Part shown: positions 45,210 to 55,608 of the stretch, piece by piece | Layout: each line of letters opens with the position of its first letter | Numbering within the stretch: the stretch's first letter is position 1 | DNA from: Sphingobium limneticum | Lineage (GTDB): Bacteria > Pseudomonadota > Alphaproteobacteria > Sphingomonadales > Sphingomonadaceae | Assembly (NCBI RefSeq): GCF_008710155.1 | Contig: NZ_VYPZ01000002.1 | Span: 310,001-374,000, forward strand | Direction: 5' to 3' | Length of the DNA: 64,000 nt | Notes under the pieces: generated by a model | Seen by the model: only the letters and a program-made list of their open reading frames with translations | Told to the model about the DNA's origin: nothing | The model's database searches: none | Position numbers and translations under genes: made by a program

Positions 45210-45362
45210 CCCTCTCCCGCTTTCGCGGGAGAGGCAACGGAGACTTGGCAGCTTGCTGCCTAGTCGATGTCGGTGAGGGTCTTTCTTCTTCCTGGGCGAT
45301 CATTTCCTGATAGCAAGAATAAAGACCCTCACCCAACCCTCTCCCGTGAAGACGGGAGAGGG
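45210..45362. repeat. Intergenic repeat with TTGGCAGCTTGCTGCCTAG core, copy 1
   Basis: CCCTCTCCCGCTTTCGCGGG AGAGG at the left, AGACTTGGCAGCTTGCTGCC TAGTCG at 45241-45266, and CCCTCTCCCG...CGGGAGAGGG at the right. The same core occurs at 51117-51142. The ends are mutually inverted, so the whole may be a small non-coding mobile repeat. Confidence 0.65.
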
Positions 45363-45428
45363 CCACGATAAGACAGCCAACCGGCTTTCCGCCCAATCCG
45401 CCGCATCTCCCCAACACCCCCAAATGCA

Positions 45429-45458
45429 AAAGGGGCCGCCTTTTCAGGCAGCCCCTTT
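45429..45458 (-). terminator. Terminator of the cold-shock-domain gene
   Basis: AAAGGGGC(T)GCCT/AGGCGGCCCCTTT stem read on the minus strand, ending in TTTTGCATTT. Confidence 0.75.
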
Positions 45459-45495
45459 CATCCTCTCCCTGAAAACAGGGATGATCCGTCTAGCC

Positions 45496-46329
45496 TTATT
45501 CGGCCTTCGACTGGAGGTTCACCGCAGCATATTTGCCGCGACGATCGACTTCCAGTTCGAAGTCGAGGCGGTCGCCTTCATTCAGGGCGCCCATGCCGGC
45601 GCGTTCGACGGCGCTGATGTGGACGAAGGCGTCGGGCTGGCCGTCGTCGCGCTGGATGAAGCCGAAGCCCTTCATGGCGTTGAAGAACTTCACGGTGCCG
45701 CTGGAGCGTTCACCGGTCAGCTGACGCTGCGGACCACGATCGGGTGCACCACCAAAGCCACCGGCGCGCGGTTCGCGAGCTTCGCGCGGCGGGCCGCGAT
45801 CGGTGACGGGGAGCGGTTCGCCGTCGATGACCAGATCGGTCGCCGACACCTTGCCACCGCGATCGACCAGCGTGAAGCCGAGCGGCTGACCTTCGGCCAG
45901 ACCGGTCAGGCCGGCCTGTTCGACGGCGCTAATGTGCACGAACACGTCTTCGCCGCCATCGTCACGAACGATGAAGCCGAAACCCTTCTGGCCGTTGAAG
46001 AACTTAACAACGCCCTTGCCTTCGCCGACGACCTGAGCAGGCATGCCCCGGCCACCGCCGCCGCCACCGCCGCCGAAACCACCGCCGCCGCCGCCGAAGC
46101 CGCCGCGACCACCACCGCCGCCGCCGCCGAAGCCGCCACGGTCACCACCGCCGAAACCGCCACGGTCGCCGCCGAAGCCACCGCCGCCGCCGCCGAAGCG
46201 ATCACCGCCGAAGCCACCACCGCCGCCGCCGAAGCCGCCACGATCGCCACCACCGTAGAAGTTGTCGTCGCCGAAACCGTCGCGCTTATCCTTGCCGCGC
46301 CCGCCGCGGCGACCTCTATCAAAACTCAT
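45496..46329 (-). CDS. Double cold-shock-domain protein with Gly-rich N terminus
   Basis: 277 residues. Residues 1-95 are almost only Gly, Phe, Arg and Asp (GGFGGGDRGGFGG units), an RGG-like disordered region. Cold-shock domains lie at 104-168 (GVVKFFNGQKGFGFI, DVFVHI) and 209-273 (GTVKFFNAMKGFGFI, AFVHI), each with RNP1 and RNP2. Single-stranded RNA binding is expected. Two CSDs are common in alphaproteobacteria; the Gly-rich tail is not. The 280-bp upstream gap likely contains a long 5' leader; TATAGT on the minus strand may be its -10. Confidence 0.9.
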   Translation of the reverse strand: MSFDRGRRGGRGKDKRDGFGDDNFYGGGDRGGFGGGGGGFGGDRFGGGGGGFGGDRGGFGGGDRGGFGGGGGGGRGGFGGGGGGFGGGGGGGGRGMPAQVVGEGKGVVKFFNGQKGFGFIVRDDGGEDVFVHISAVEQAGLTGLAEGQPLGFTLVDRGGKVSATDLVIDGEPLPVTDRGPPREAREPRAGGFGGAPDRGPQRQLTGERSSGTVKFFNAMKGFGFIQRDDGQPDAFVHISAVERAGMGALNEGDRLDFELEVDRRGKYAAVNLQSKAE

Positions 46330-46608
46330 GCCCTGTTAGTCACTTTCGCTTCGCCCCAAAGACAATCGGACAAACATGTCGGGCGAATGACATGCAGAAT
46401 CCACCGCAAAGGCGGGTTTGGGAATCACTATATCAACTTTTCAGGGCAGCGCGAATGATTTTCACTGTTGTGGTCATGTTCCGTTCCAATAACGGAAAAA
46501 TGCCGAATATTCCACCGCTCGGCGCAGGAATGCCGCGTTTCGCCGCAGCTTTCGTCACGGCAAAAGGGCCGATTGCGGTCGAACCGGTTTCGCCATAGAG
46601 GGGAAGCC

Positions 46609-47226
46609 ATGACCGTGTATTTCCATGAAGAAGATTTGCCCGCCGGCGTCCTTGCCGCCGGCCCGATCGCCATCGACACCGAAACGATGGGGCTCATCAC
46701 CCCACGCGACCGCCTGTGCGTGGTCCAGATCAGCGATGGCAAGGGCGACGAGCATCTCGTCCGCTTCAATCCCGGCAGCGATTATGCCGCGCCCAACCTG
46801 AAGGCGGTGCTGGCCGATCCGGAACGGTTGAAACTCTATCATTTCGGCCGGTTCGATATCGCCGCGATCAAACATTATCTGGGCGTGGTGGCAGCGCCCG
46901 TCTATTGCACCAAGATCGCGTCGCGCCTGATCCGCACCTATACCGACCGCCACGGCCTGAAGGAACTGGTCCGCGAATTGCTGGGCCAGGATATCAGCAA
47001 GCAGCAGCAGTCGAGCGACTGGGGCGGCCCGGTCCTGTCGGACGCGCAGAAGGATTATGCCGCGTCGGACGTGCGTTACCTCCACGCGCTAAAAGCCGAA
47101 CTGGACAAGCGCCTGATCCGCGAAGGCCGTATGGAACTGGCCCAGGCCTGTTTCGATTTCCTGCCGCACCGGGCCGAACTCGATCTGGCCGGCTGGCCGG
47201 AAATCGACATTTTCGCGCATATGTAA
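46609..47226 (+). CDS. Ribonuclease D-like 3'-5' exonuclease
   Basis: 205 residues, only the DEDDy exonuclease domain, without HRDC. Exo I AIDTETMGL, Exo II HFGRFDIAAI, Exo III YAASDVRYL supply the four acidic residues and Tyr. Short RNase D-like proteins of this kind in alphaproteobacteria trim tRNA or other RNA ends. AGAGGGGA precedes the ATG. lptC follows by 15 bp. Confidence 0.92.
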   Translation: MTVYFHEEDLPAGVLAAGPIAIDTETMGLITPRDRLCVVQISDGKGDEHLVRFNPGSDYAAPNLKAVLADPERLKLYHFGRFDIAAIKHYLGVVAAPVYCTKIASRLIRTYTDRHGLKELVRELLGQDISKQQQSSDWGGPVLSDAQKDYAASDVRYLHALKAELDKRLIREGRMELAQACFDFLPHRAELDLAGWPEIDIFAHM

Positions 47227-47241
47227 GGGAGCAGACGCTTC

Positions 47242-47889
47242 GTGTCCGTCCAGGCCGATCAGCAACGCGACGTGCGCCGCCACTGGGCGCGGCCGGGCGG
47301 CACCCATGACCGTCTGGTCGGGCTGCTGAAAAACTGGTTGCCGGTCGCGGTCGGCGTGCTGGCCGCACTGCTGGCGACCGCGCCCTTCACGGGCGGCGAC
47401 AAGGTCAGCTTCGTCCTCGACAAGAACAAGGTCGAGGTGGCGAAGGACCGGATGAGGCTGACCGAGGCGCTGTATCGGGGCGAGGACAGCAAGGGCCAGC
47501 CCTTCTCCCTGCGCGCCGGATCCGCCGTGCAGAAAAGCTCGCGCGAGCCGATCGTCGATCTCAATACACTGTCCGCGCGCATCCTGCTGACCGACGGCCC
47601 GGCCATGCTGACCGCCCAAAAGGGCCGATACGACATGGAAACCGAACGAGTCGGCATCCAGGGACCGGTGCAGTTCGAGGCATCGGGCGGCTATCGGCTG
47701 ACCACGCGCGACGTCGGCGTAGACCTCAAGACCCGGCGGATGAAGAGTGCGGGCCGGGTCGATGGACGAATCCCGATCGGTACGTTCAGCGGCGACCATC
47801 TGGAAGCGGACATGAACGCGCGCACCGTGACATTGAATGGCCGGGCAAGCTTGCGCATCGAGCAAAATGGTCTCAAAGGGCGAAACTGA
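47242..47889 (+). CDS. lptC: LPS export protein LptC
   Basis: 215 residues, GTG start with AAGGGAG upstream. One N-terminal membrane anchor (about 30-48) and a periplasmic beta-jellyroll: DKVSFVLDKNKVEVAKDRMRLTEALYRGED, YDMETERVGIQGPVQF, DVDLKTRRM-like repeats. Passes LPS from LptBFG to LptA. lptA starts at its last base (TGATG overlap). Confidence 0.9.
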   Translation: MSVQADQQRDVRRHWARPGGTHDRLVGLLKNWLPVAVGVLAALLATAPFTGGDKVSFVLDKNKVEVAKDRMRLTEALYRGEDSKGQPFSLRAGSAVQKSSREPIVDLNTLSARILLTDGPAMLTAQKGRYDMETERVGIQGPVQFEASGGYRLTTRDVGVDLKTRRMKSAGRVDGRIPIGTFSGDHLEADMNARTVTLNGRASLRIEQNGLKGRN

Positions 47890-48449
47890 TGAAACGCACC
47901 CTGATCCTGCTGTCGTCCGCCTTTGCGGGTACCGCCGCGCTGATGTTCGCCGGTGCGAGCGCACAGGTGTTCAAGAATCACGACAGCAACGCCCCGGTCA
48001 ATTTCAACGCCGACCGGATCGAGGTGCAGGATCGCGCCGACCGCGTCGTCGTGTCGGGCAATGTCGTGGTGACGCAGGCCGGCATGACGCTGAACGCCGC
48101 GCGCATGACCGTGGCCTATAACAACCAGCCGGGCGGCGGCACCGGCACGGACGGGATCCAGATCAACCGGATCGATGCGTCGGGCAATGTCGTGGTGAAC
48201 AAGGCGGACCAGACCGCGCGCGGCAATGTCGCCATCTACGACCTCAACAGCAAGCTGATCACCATGTTGGGCAATGTCACGCTGACGCAGGGGTCGAACA
48301 AGCTGACCGGCGGGCGGCTGGTGATGGACCTGAACAGCGGTCGATCGACGGTGGACGGCCGCTCTTCGGGCGGCGGCAGCGCCGGCACCGCGACCAGCCC
48401 GAGCGGGCGCGTATCGGGCACCTTCACGGTTCCGCAGCGCAAGAATTGA
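47889..48449 (+). CDS. lptA: LPS transport periplasmic protein LptA
   Basis: 186 residues, signal peptide to about 26 (GASAQ). OstA-like fold: NFNADRIEVQDRADRVVVSGNVVVTQAGMTL, ASGNVVVNKADQTARGNVAIYDLNSKLITMLGNVTLTQGSNKL. Ser/Gly-rich C-terminal tail. Forms the bridge for LPS across the periplasm. The usual lptB and rpoN neighbours are not downstream here. Confidence 0.92.
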   Translation: MKRTLILLSSAFAGTAALMFAGASAQVFKNHDSNAPVNFNADRIEVQDRADRVVVSGNVVVTQAGMTLNAARMTVAYNNQPGGGTGTDGIQINRIDASGNVVVNKADQTARGNVAIYDLNSKLITMLGNVTLTQGSNKLTGGRLVMDLNSGRSTVDGRSSGGGSAGTATSPSGRVSGTFTVPQRKN

Positions 48450-48494
48450 GGCGGGGCGCCGGACGAGCGCCTGCCATTTTCATGAAGAAAAGAA

Positions 48495-48525
48495 AGCGGG
48501 ATCCCGGATCAAGTCCGGGATGACG
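48495..48525. repeat. Half copy of the REP at 34261
   Basis: GCGGGATCCCGGATCAAGTC CGGGATGACG, one arm of the element at 34261-34349. Confidence 0.6.
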
Positions 48526-48573
48526 TCTATCGTGCGTCTCCTATCAAGACATGATGAGGCCTATCCATAGGAA

Positions 48574-48642
48574 GCGTTCCCCGGCACAGGCCGGGGCCAG
48601 TTCACACCGTTTGACTGGACCCCGGCCTGCGCCGGGGAACGC
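48574..48642. repeat. REP-like palindrome, GACTGGACCCCGGCC family
   Basis: GCGTTCCCCGGCACAGGCCG left arm and GACTGGACCCCGGCCTGCGC CGGGGAACGC right arm; same layout as 39575-39644. Confidence 0.75.
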
Positions 48643-48726
48643 GATGATTTGATGGACGCACTGCGTCATCGCGCTTTAAACGTGGCCCGTGCGCTTCGGG
48701 GCATGGGCCGATGCTGCCCCACGGCG

Positions 48727-49155
48727 TTACTGGCCAGCCAGGGCGTCCATGATCTGGCGCACCGGGGCGATGTCGTAGCCGGCAGCGGCGGCTTGGGCGG
48801 CCAGCACATCGCCATTGTCGCCGGCGCGGGCGCGGGTCAGCGCCCAAAGCAACGTGCTGCGCGTGCCCGAACGGCAGTAGGCGAGCAGCTTGCCGTCGCC
48901 GGCCTGTCCCAGCGCCTGCGCCATGCCGTCCAGTTGCCAGGGGGCAAAGCCGCCATGGGCGACCGGCACGGCCAGATAGGCGATGCCAGCCGCCTGCGCC
49001 GCCGCCTCGATCTCCGCGCCGTTGACCTGACCCGGCTCTTCATCGTCGGGACGATTGTTGATGATGAGGGTCACGCCCTGCGCCTTCGCCTCACCGACCT
49101 GCTCGACGCTGATCTGCGGGGATACGAGGATGCGGTCGGTCAGCTTGCGGAACAT
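48727..49155 (-). CDS. TIGR01244-family (DUF442) phosphatase/sulfurtransferase-like protein
   Basis: 142 residues with a dual-specificity-phosphatase-like fold: FRKLTDRILVSPQISVEQV, IINNRPDDEEPGQV and the Cys-loop CRSGTRSTLLWAL. This family is often fused or linked to persulfide dioxygenase (Blh) genes; no such gene is near here. Enzyme activity is not settled for stand-alone members. Confidence 0.87.
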   Translation of the reverse strand: MFRKLTDRILVSPQISVEQVGEAKAQGVTLIINNRPDDEEPGQVNGAEIEAAAQAAGIAYLAVPVAHGGFAPWQLDGMAQALGQAGDGKLLAYCRSGTRSTLLWALTRARAGDNGDVLAAQAAAAGYDIAPVRQIMDALAGQ

Positions 49156-49213
49156 GGGCTTCTCCTTTTGCCAGCCCCATGCGCTCTGGAAGGCGAGCTT
49201 TCAAGATATTTGG

Positions 49214-50989
<1,776 letters not shown>

Positions 50990-51084
50990 CGGGCGGCCTT
51001 AGCGGGTGCAGGGCGACGGGGCTAGGGGGTTGAGGACTATAGGGTGATCGAAGGGTGGGGATGGGTGGGAAGTGGACGTTTCTT

Positions 51085-51264
51085 ACCCCTCTTCCCCGTG
51101 GGGGAGAGGGCTGCGTAGACTTGGCAGCTTGCTGCCTAGTCGGAGCTGGGTAAGGGGGACAACATCACGGGCATACGCCAATCTTGCGCCAGTCCCCCCT
51201 CATCCAACTTCGCCTAACCGCTACGCGGTAAGGCTTCGTATCCTTCTCCCTCCAGGGGAGAAGG
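51085..51264. repeat. Intergenic repeat with TTGGCAGCTTGCTGCCTAG core, copy 2
   Basis: ACCCCTCTTCCCCGTGGGGG AGAGGG, then AGACTTGGCAGCTTGCTGCC TAGTCGG (51117-51143), and at the right end TCCTTCTCCCTCCAGGGGAG AAGG. Shares core and plan with 45210-45362. It fills most of the 350-bp gap between recQ and the next gene. Confidence 0.65.
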
Positions 51265-51340
51265 ATGGTCCGCTTCTGATCGCAAGCGAACCATCATCGT
51301 TACTCCCCTGACGGGGGAGGATCACGGCCGTCTCAATCCA

Positions 51341-51661
51341 TCACCCCACAGAGTCGAGCAGGCAGCCCCAGCCGGGTTTGAACCGCGCGGTCCGGCTTGC
51401 CAGCAAGGGGACGCTGGCCTGTACCGCGCGCTCATCCGGGAGGTCGGTGAGGCTTACCAGACCCATGCCCGGCTCCTTGTCGGCGTTGCAGCTGCCCATG
51501 GCGCGCCCTTCGACATAGCGGCAGGAGCAGCCGAGGCGCGCACCATAAGCGGCGCCGAGCCGGGCGCGGGCGCTCAGCGCCGTCCAGTGCCAAGCGAGCG
51601 CGCCCAGCAGCGCCAGAACGAGCAGCCCGCCCAATATCCACCATTTGCGTCGAACCAGCAT
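51341..51661 (-). CDS. Small membrane-anchored Cys-containing protein
   Basis: 106 residues from MLVRRKWWILGGLLVLALLGALAWHW, an N-terminal signal anchor. The rest has the pattern GARLGCSCRYVEGR..GSCNADKEPG and CLLDSVG, with four Cys that could form disulfides outside the membrane. It is divergent from a serine hydrolase 36 bp away; such pairing is conserved in some sphingomonads. No family name assigned. Confidence 0.65.
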   Translation of the reverse strand: MLVRRKWWILGGLLVLALLGALAWHWTALSARARLGAAYGARLGCSCRYVEGRAMGSCNADKEPGMGLVSLTDLPDERAVQASVPLLASRTARFKPGWGCLLDSVG

Positions 51662-51697
51662 GGCCCTTTTCGAATCCCTTCTGTAAGGGCGCGGCTT

Positions 51698-52822
51698 ATG
51701 CAGATCGACAGTCGAATCGTAAAGCGCCTTGGGCTGGCGCTGGGGGTGGCCGGTGTCGTCGTGGCGGGCACGCTGGCCAGCCGCGCCGCGCCTATCGCCG
51801 ATCCCGTCTACCGCGTGTCCAGCGATGCCGTGGTGGGCGAAAACGCCCTGCGCGGGGCGATCGATCCCTTGTTCGATGCGGATGCCATGGGGCAGACCCG
51901 CGCCCTGCTGGTGATGCGCGACGGGAAGGTGATTGCCGAGCGTTATGCGCCCGGTTTCGGGCCGGACACGAAGCTGCTGTCCTGGTCGATCGCCAAGAGC
52001 GTGACGGCGGTGCTGGTCGGCCTGATGGTGTCGGACGGGCGGCTGGCGCTCGACATGCCGGTGCCGGTCGCGGCCTGGAGCCAGCCGGGCGATCCGCGCG
52101 GCAAGATCACGCTGCGGCAATTGCTTCAGATGCGCTCGGGGCTGGACCATGTCGAGGATGGTGAGCCGATCACCAACGGCGACACGGTGCGGATGCTGTT
52201 TACGACGGGCGCGCAGGACATGCGCGCCTATGCCGAATCCAAGCCTTTGGCGCATCCGCCCGGCGCCGTTTTCTCCTATTCCACCGGCAGCAGCATCATA
52301 TTGTCCGATCTGATGACCCGGATGCTGACCAACAGCAGCGATCCGGACGTGCGGCGGCGGGCGATGCAGATGTTCATCGACGGGCGGCTGAAGGCGCCGG
52401 GCAATCTGCCCAGTCTCACGCCGGAATATGATACGGCCGGCACGATGATCGGCGGCAGCATGCTGCACATGACCGCGCGCGATTATGGGCGCTTTGGCGA
52501 ATTGCTGCGCAATGACGGGCGATCGCCCAACGGGCATCAGATCTTGCCGGAAAAATGGGTCGATTTCATGCGGGCGCCCTCCCCGCGCAATCCGGCCTAT
52601 GGCGCGCATCTGTGGCTGAACCGCGATAGCAGCGACAGTGCGCTGATGCCGGGGCAGGCGCCCGCCAGCCTGTTCGGCTGCGTCGGGCATAACGGGCAAT
52701 ATATATTAGTTTCGCCCTCGCAGCGGCTGACGGTCGTGCGGATCGGCATGTCGCCGCACAAGGAACAGCGCGCCGCCGTGCGGGGCGCGCTGGCGAAGTT
52801 GATCGGGCTGTTTCCGGGTTAG
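51698..52822 (+). CDS. Exported serine hydrolase, beta-lactamase/DD-peptidase fold
   Basis: 374 residues from MQIDSRIVKRLG; N-terminal signal or anchor to about 30. Class C-type motifs: SIAKS (SxxK nucleophile Ser), FSYSTGSS (YxS/N equivalent) and a C-terminal HNGQYI (HxG for KTG). The family includes esterases, 6-aminohexanoate-dimer hydrolase-like enzymes and D-aminopeptidases; substrate not determinable. Confidence 0.88.
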   Translation: MQIDSRIVKRLGLALGVAGVVVAGTLASRAAPIADPVYRVSSDAVVGENALRGAIDPLFDADAMGQTRALLVMRDGKVIAERYAPGFGPDTKLLSWSIAKSVTAVLVGLMVSDGRLALDMPVPVAAWSQPGDPRGKITLRQLLQMRSGLDHVEDGEPITNGDTVRMLFTTGAQDMRAYAESKPLAHPPGAVFSYSTGSSIILSDLMTRMLTNSSDPDVRRRAMQMFIDGRLKAPGNLPSLTPEYDTAGTMIGGSMLHMTARDYGRFGELLRNDGRSPNGHQILPEKWVDFMRAPSPRNPAYGAHLWLNRDSSDSALMPGQAPASLFGCVGHNGQYILVSPSQRLTVVRIGMSPHKEQRAAVRGALAKLIGLFPG

Positions 52823-52833
52823 GTCAACGGGCG

Positions 52834-52862
52834 GGACTGGACCCCGGCCTGCGCCGGGGAAC
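52834..52862. repeat. Half copy of the GACTGGACCCCGGCC REP
   Basis: GACTGGACCCCGGCCTGCGC CGGGGAAC only; follows the serine hydrolase and precedes the convergent phzF end. Confidence 0.6.
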
Positions 52863-52888
52863 AATGGTATCCTGCACGATACTCCGGG

Positions 52889-53674
52889 TTAGAGGAAGAA
52901 GCGCCCCTCGATCACCGTGCGGCATTGGCCGGTGAGGATGACGCGGTCGCCCGCCAGCGTGCAGCCAAGGCGGCCGCCCCGGGCCGAGGCCTGATAGGCG
53001 CTGATCTGCGTGCGGCCGAGGCGCTGCGCCCAGAAGGGGACGAGCAGGCTGTGGGCGGAGCCGGTGACGGGATCTTCATCCACGCCCCCACCCGGCACGA
53101 AGACGCGGCTGAGGATGTCGCTGTCGTCGCCCGGCGCGGTGGCGATCAGCATGACGTCGCCCAGCGGTTTCAGCGCGGCGAAGTCGGGCGTCAGGGCGCG
53201 GACCGCTGCGGCGTCGGGGAAGAGGAAGAGGCTGTAGCCGCCATCGCGCCAGTGGGATTCGATCGGCTGACCACCAAGGCCGGCGGCAAGATCCGGCAGC
53301 GCTTTGGCCGCCATGGGCCAGGCAGGCAGCGAGAGGGCATAGCCATCCCCGTCGCGGGTTACGGTCAGGATGCCGGACTGGCGGGTACGGAAGCGGATCG
53401 AATCGCCATTGATCAGGACATGGCCGCTGGCCAGCGTGGCATGGCCGCATAGCTTCACCTCCACCGTGGGCGTGAACCAGCGCAGTGCGTAATCGGCCTC
53501 CGGGTCTTCCGGCGTCGGCACGGTGAAGGCGGTTTCGGACAGGTTGTTTTCTTCGGCGATGGATTGCAGCGTGGCGTCGTCCAGCCAGGCATCCAGCGGA
53601 ATGACCGCAGCGGGATTGCCGGTGAAGGGCGCGTCGGCAAAAGCATCGACCTGGGTAAAGGGCAGGCTGGTCAT
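52889..53674 (-). CDS. PhzF-family isomerase
   Basis: 261 residues from MTSLPFTQVDAFADAPFTGNPAAVI; a second ATG two codons upstream is possible. Opening motif and SIAEENNLSETAF (general acid Glu) are the PhzF signature, with CGHATLASGHVL and the second-half GGGVDEDPVTGSAHS. Fold like diaminopimelate epimerase. No phenazine genes are near, so it acts on another small metabolite. Confidence 0.92.
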   Translation of the reverse strand: MTSLPFTQVDAFADAPFTGNPAAVIPLDAWLDDATLQSIAEENNLSETAFTVPTPEDPEADYALRWFTPTVEVKLCGHATLASGHVLINGDSIRFRTRQSGILTVTRDGDGYALSLPAWPMAAKALPDLAAGLGGQPIESHWRDGGYSLFLFPDAAAVRALTPDFAALKPLGDVMLIATAPGDDSDILSRVFVPGGGVDEDPVTGSAHSLLVPFWAQRLGRTQISAYQASARGGRLGCTLAGDRVILTGQCRTVIEGRFFL

Positions 53675-54020
53675 GGGCATATCCTGTCGGCTGTGATGCC
53701 CCGTGATGCCCCGCCTGTCGTCAGGGAGACAGGGCCGCAGGCGTGGCAATGGCCTGCCCCTTCGCCAGATATGAAATGGGCCAGCCATGTCGCCATGGCT
53801 GGCCCGTGTCGCGGCTTTGAGGGGACGTTTTGACCGTCAATCCGCGCTTTTAAATCACAGCGTTTCTGCAAGAAAAACGCTGCGACGCGTGGTGACGCTC
53901 CCCAGGCTTACGCTCTGCCGCTCGCCCTCCCGCGGGCGATGAGCGTCATCATAGCGTAACAGGGGCGAGTCGTCTCGCCGCCGGAAGAGATTGGGCGCGC
54001 GATTGGCGCGGTTCGGCGTG
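53675..54020. other. Gene-free stretch with two hairpins
   Basis: A perfect 12-bp palindrome with tetraloop, GGGCCAGCCATG/CATGGCTGGCCC (53778-53805), and an 8-bp stem CAGCGTTT/AAACGCTG (53858-53882). Neither has a T-run on the expected side. They may end transcription from aroC leftward or protect its mRNA. Confidence 0.5.
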
Positions 54021-55115
54021 TCAGTCCCCGGCCGGCTCGCCGCATTGGGCACGGTGGAGCAGCTTCTGGTCGGCCAGCACCAGCGCCATCATCGCTTCGA
54101 CCACGGGCACGCCGCGGATGCCGACGCAAGGGTCGTGGCGCCCCTTGGTGATGATCTCCGACGCTTCGCCTTCGCGGGTGACGGTTTCGACCGGGATCAG
54201 GATGGAGCTGGTCGGCTTGAAGGCGATACGGACCTTGATCGGCTGACCGGTGGCGATGCCGCCGGCGATGCCCCCAGCGTGGTTGGCGAGGAAGACCGGG
54301 CCATCATTGGGCTGTTCGGGATTGGGCCGCATCGGGTCCGCATTCTGCTCGCCGCGCAGACGGGCGGCGGCGAAACCGTCGCCGATCTCCACGCCCTTGA
54401 CCGCATTGATGCTCATCATCGCGGCGGCGAGTTCGCTATCCAGCTTGGCATAGAGCGGCGCGCCCCAGCCGGCCGGGACTCCGCTGGCGACGCATTCCAC
54501 GACCGCGCCGATGGACGATCCATCCTTGCGCGCGCCGTCGACCAACACTTCCCAACGCGCAGCGGCAGCGGGATCGGGGCAGAAGAAAGGGTTCTGGCCG
54601 ATCTGCGAAGCGTCGAAATTGGCGTAGTCGATGGCGTCGCCACCGATTTCGCTGACATAGGCGAAGATATCGACTTCGGGGATGACCGCACGGGCGACCG
54701 CGCCGGCCGCAACCCGGCTGGCGGTTTCGCGCGCCGAGGAGCGCCCGCCACCACGATAGTCGCGAAAGCCATATTTGGCGTCATAGGCATAGTCGGCATG
54801 GCCGGGGCGATAGGCCTTGGCAACGTCCGAATAATCCTTCGAGCGCTGGTCGGTATTCTCGATCATCAGGCTGATCGGCGTACCCGTGGTGCGCCCGTCG
54901 AAAACGCCCGACAGGATGCGCACCTCGTCCGCCTCGCGCCGCTGGGTGGTGAATTTGGAGGTGCCGGGCTTGCGCAGGTCGAGCCAGGGCTGAATATCCG
55001 CCTCGCTCAAGTCCAGCCCCGGAGGACAGCCATCCACCACCGCGCCGATGGCAGGACCATGGCTCTCGCCCCAGGTGGTGAAGCGGAAAACGCGACCGAA
55101 ACTGTTGAAACTCAT
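54021..55115 (-). CDS. aroC: Chorismate synthase
   Basis: 364 residues; last step of the shikimate pathway, FMN dependent. Signatures [49 protein letters not shown], and CDP-like C-terminal [17 protein letters not shown]. Its ATG overlaps the stop of the DUF559 gene (ATGA), so translation may be coupled to it. Confidence 0.97.
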   Translation of the reverse strand: MSFNSFGRVFRFTTWGESHGPAIGAVVDGCPPGLDLSEADIQPWLDLRKPGTSKFTTQRREADEVRILSGVFDGRTTGTPISLMIENTDQRSKDYSDVAKAYRPGHADYAYDAKYGFRDYRGGGRSSARETASRVAAGAVARAVIPEVDIFAYVSEIGGDAIDYANFDASQIGQNPFFCPDPAAAARWEVLVDGARKDGSSIGAVVECVASGVPAGWGAPLYAKLDSELAAAMMSINAVKGVEIGDGFAAARLRGEQNADPMRPNPEQPNDGPVFLANHAGGIAGGIATGQPIKVRIAFKPTSSILIPVETVTREGEASEIITKGRHDPCVGIRGVPVVEAMMALVLADQKLLHRAQCGEPAGD

Positions 55116-55537
55116 GCGCCCCTCTCCCCATGGGGGAGAGGGAGGGGCCCGCTCGGCGCAGCCGAGTGGGAGGGTGAGGGGATTTCGCGCACCGTCATCA
55201 AAATTGCCTCCAACACTCCTTCCAGAGTGTCCATCACATCCGCATTGCCGAAACGCAGAATACGGAATCCCTCTCTTTCCAGAATTCCGGTGCGATGTCG
55301 GTCGCTGGCTTCCCTAACGGCATGGTCGTCGCCGTCAACTTCGATCACCAACTTGACCTCAGCGGCGTAAAAATCCGCGATGTAGCCAGCCAGCCATACC
55401 TGACGGCGAAATTTGATGCCGCCCAACTGACGGTCGCGCAGTTTCGACCAGAGCCGTTTTTCCGGCTCGGTCGGATCGCGTCGCATGGCGCGGACTCGGT
55501 TCAGCGAGTCTGGTTTATCAGGATCGGGTCGTCGCAT
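55112..55537 (-). CDS. DUF559 (Vsr-like) endonuclease-domain protein
   Basis: 141 residues from ATG 55537; an in-frame GTG at 55612, overlapping the fabI stop, would add a tail encoded by repeat DNA. Core [40 protein letters not shown], then [11 protein letters not shown] and [10 protein letters not shown], fits the PD-(D/E)xK/Vsr-like DUF559 fold, with Asp and Glu metal residues. The last 20 residues ([20 protein letters not shown]) are encoded by the flanking inverted repeat. Function of the family is unknown; it is often scattered as single genes framed by repeats. Confidence 0.82.
   Translation of the reverse strand: MRRPDPDKPDSLNRVRAMRRDPTEPEKRLWSKLRDRQLGGIKFRRQVWLAGYIADFYAAEVKLVIEVDGDDHAVREASDRHRTGILEREGFRILRFGNADVMDTLEGVLEAILMTVREIPSPSHSAAPSGPLPLPHGERGA
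55119..55181. repeat. Left flank repeat of the DUF559 gene
   Basis: CCCCTCTCCCCATGGGGGAG AGGGAGGGGCCCGCTCGGCG and on to GGGTGAGGGG; inverted relative to 55540-55601. Confidence 0.7.
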
Positions 55538-55539
55538 AG

Positions 55540-55601
55540 CCCCCTCACCCTCCCACCGCTTCGCGGCGGGCCCCTCCCTCTCCCCCAAAAGGGGAGAGGG
55601 G
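55540..55601. repeat. Right flank repeat of the DUF559 gene
   Basis: CCCCTCACCCTCCCACCGCT TCGCGGCGGGCCCCTCCCTC then GGGGAGAGGGG; reverse-oriented relative of 55119-55181. Confidence 0.7.
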
Positions 55602-55608
55602 TTATAGC

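Noticed and set aside
44873..45310. Open frame of 145 codons upstream of the cold-shock gene
   Set aside because: No ribosome site, odd composition, and its 3' end runs into an intergenic repeat.
45906..46322. Ala/Thr-rich and Pro-rich frames opposite the cold-shock gene
   Set aside because: Shadows of the GGFGG coding repeats on the other strand and frames.
48450..48726. Extra gene between lptA and the DUF442 gene
   Set aside because: The gap consists mainly of two REP elements; no frame with a start and ribosome site.
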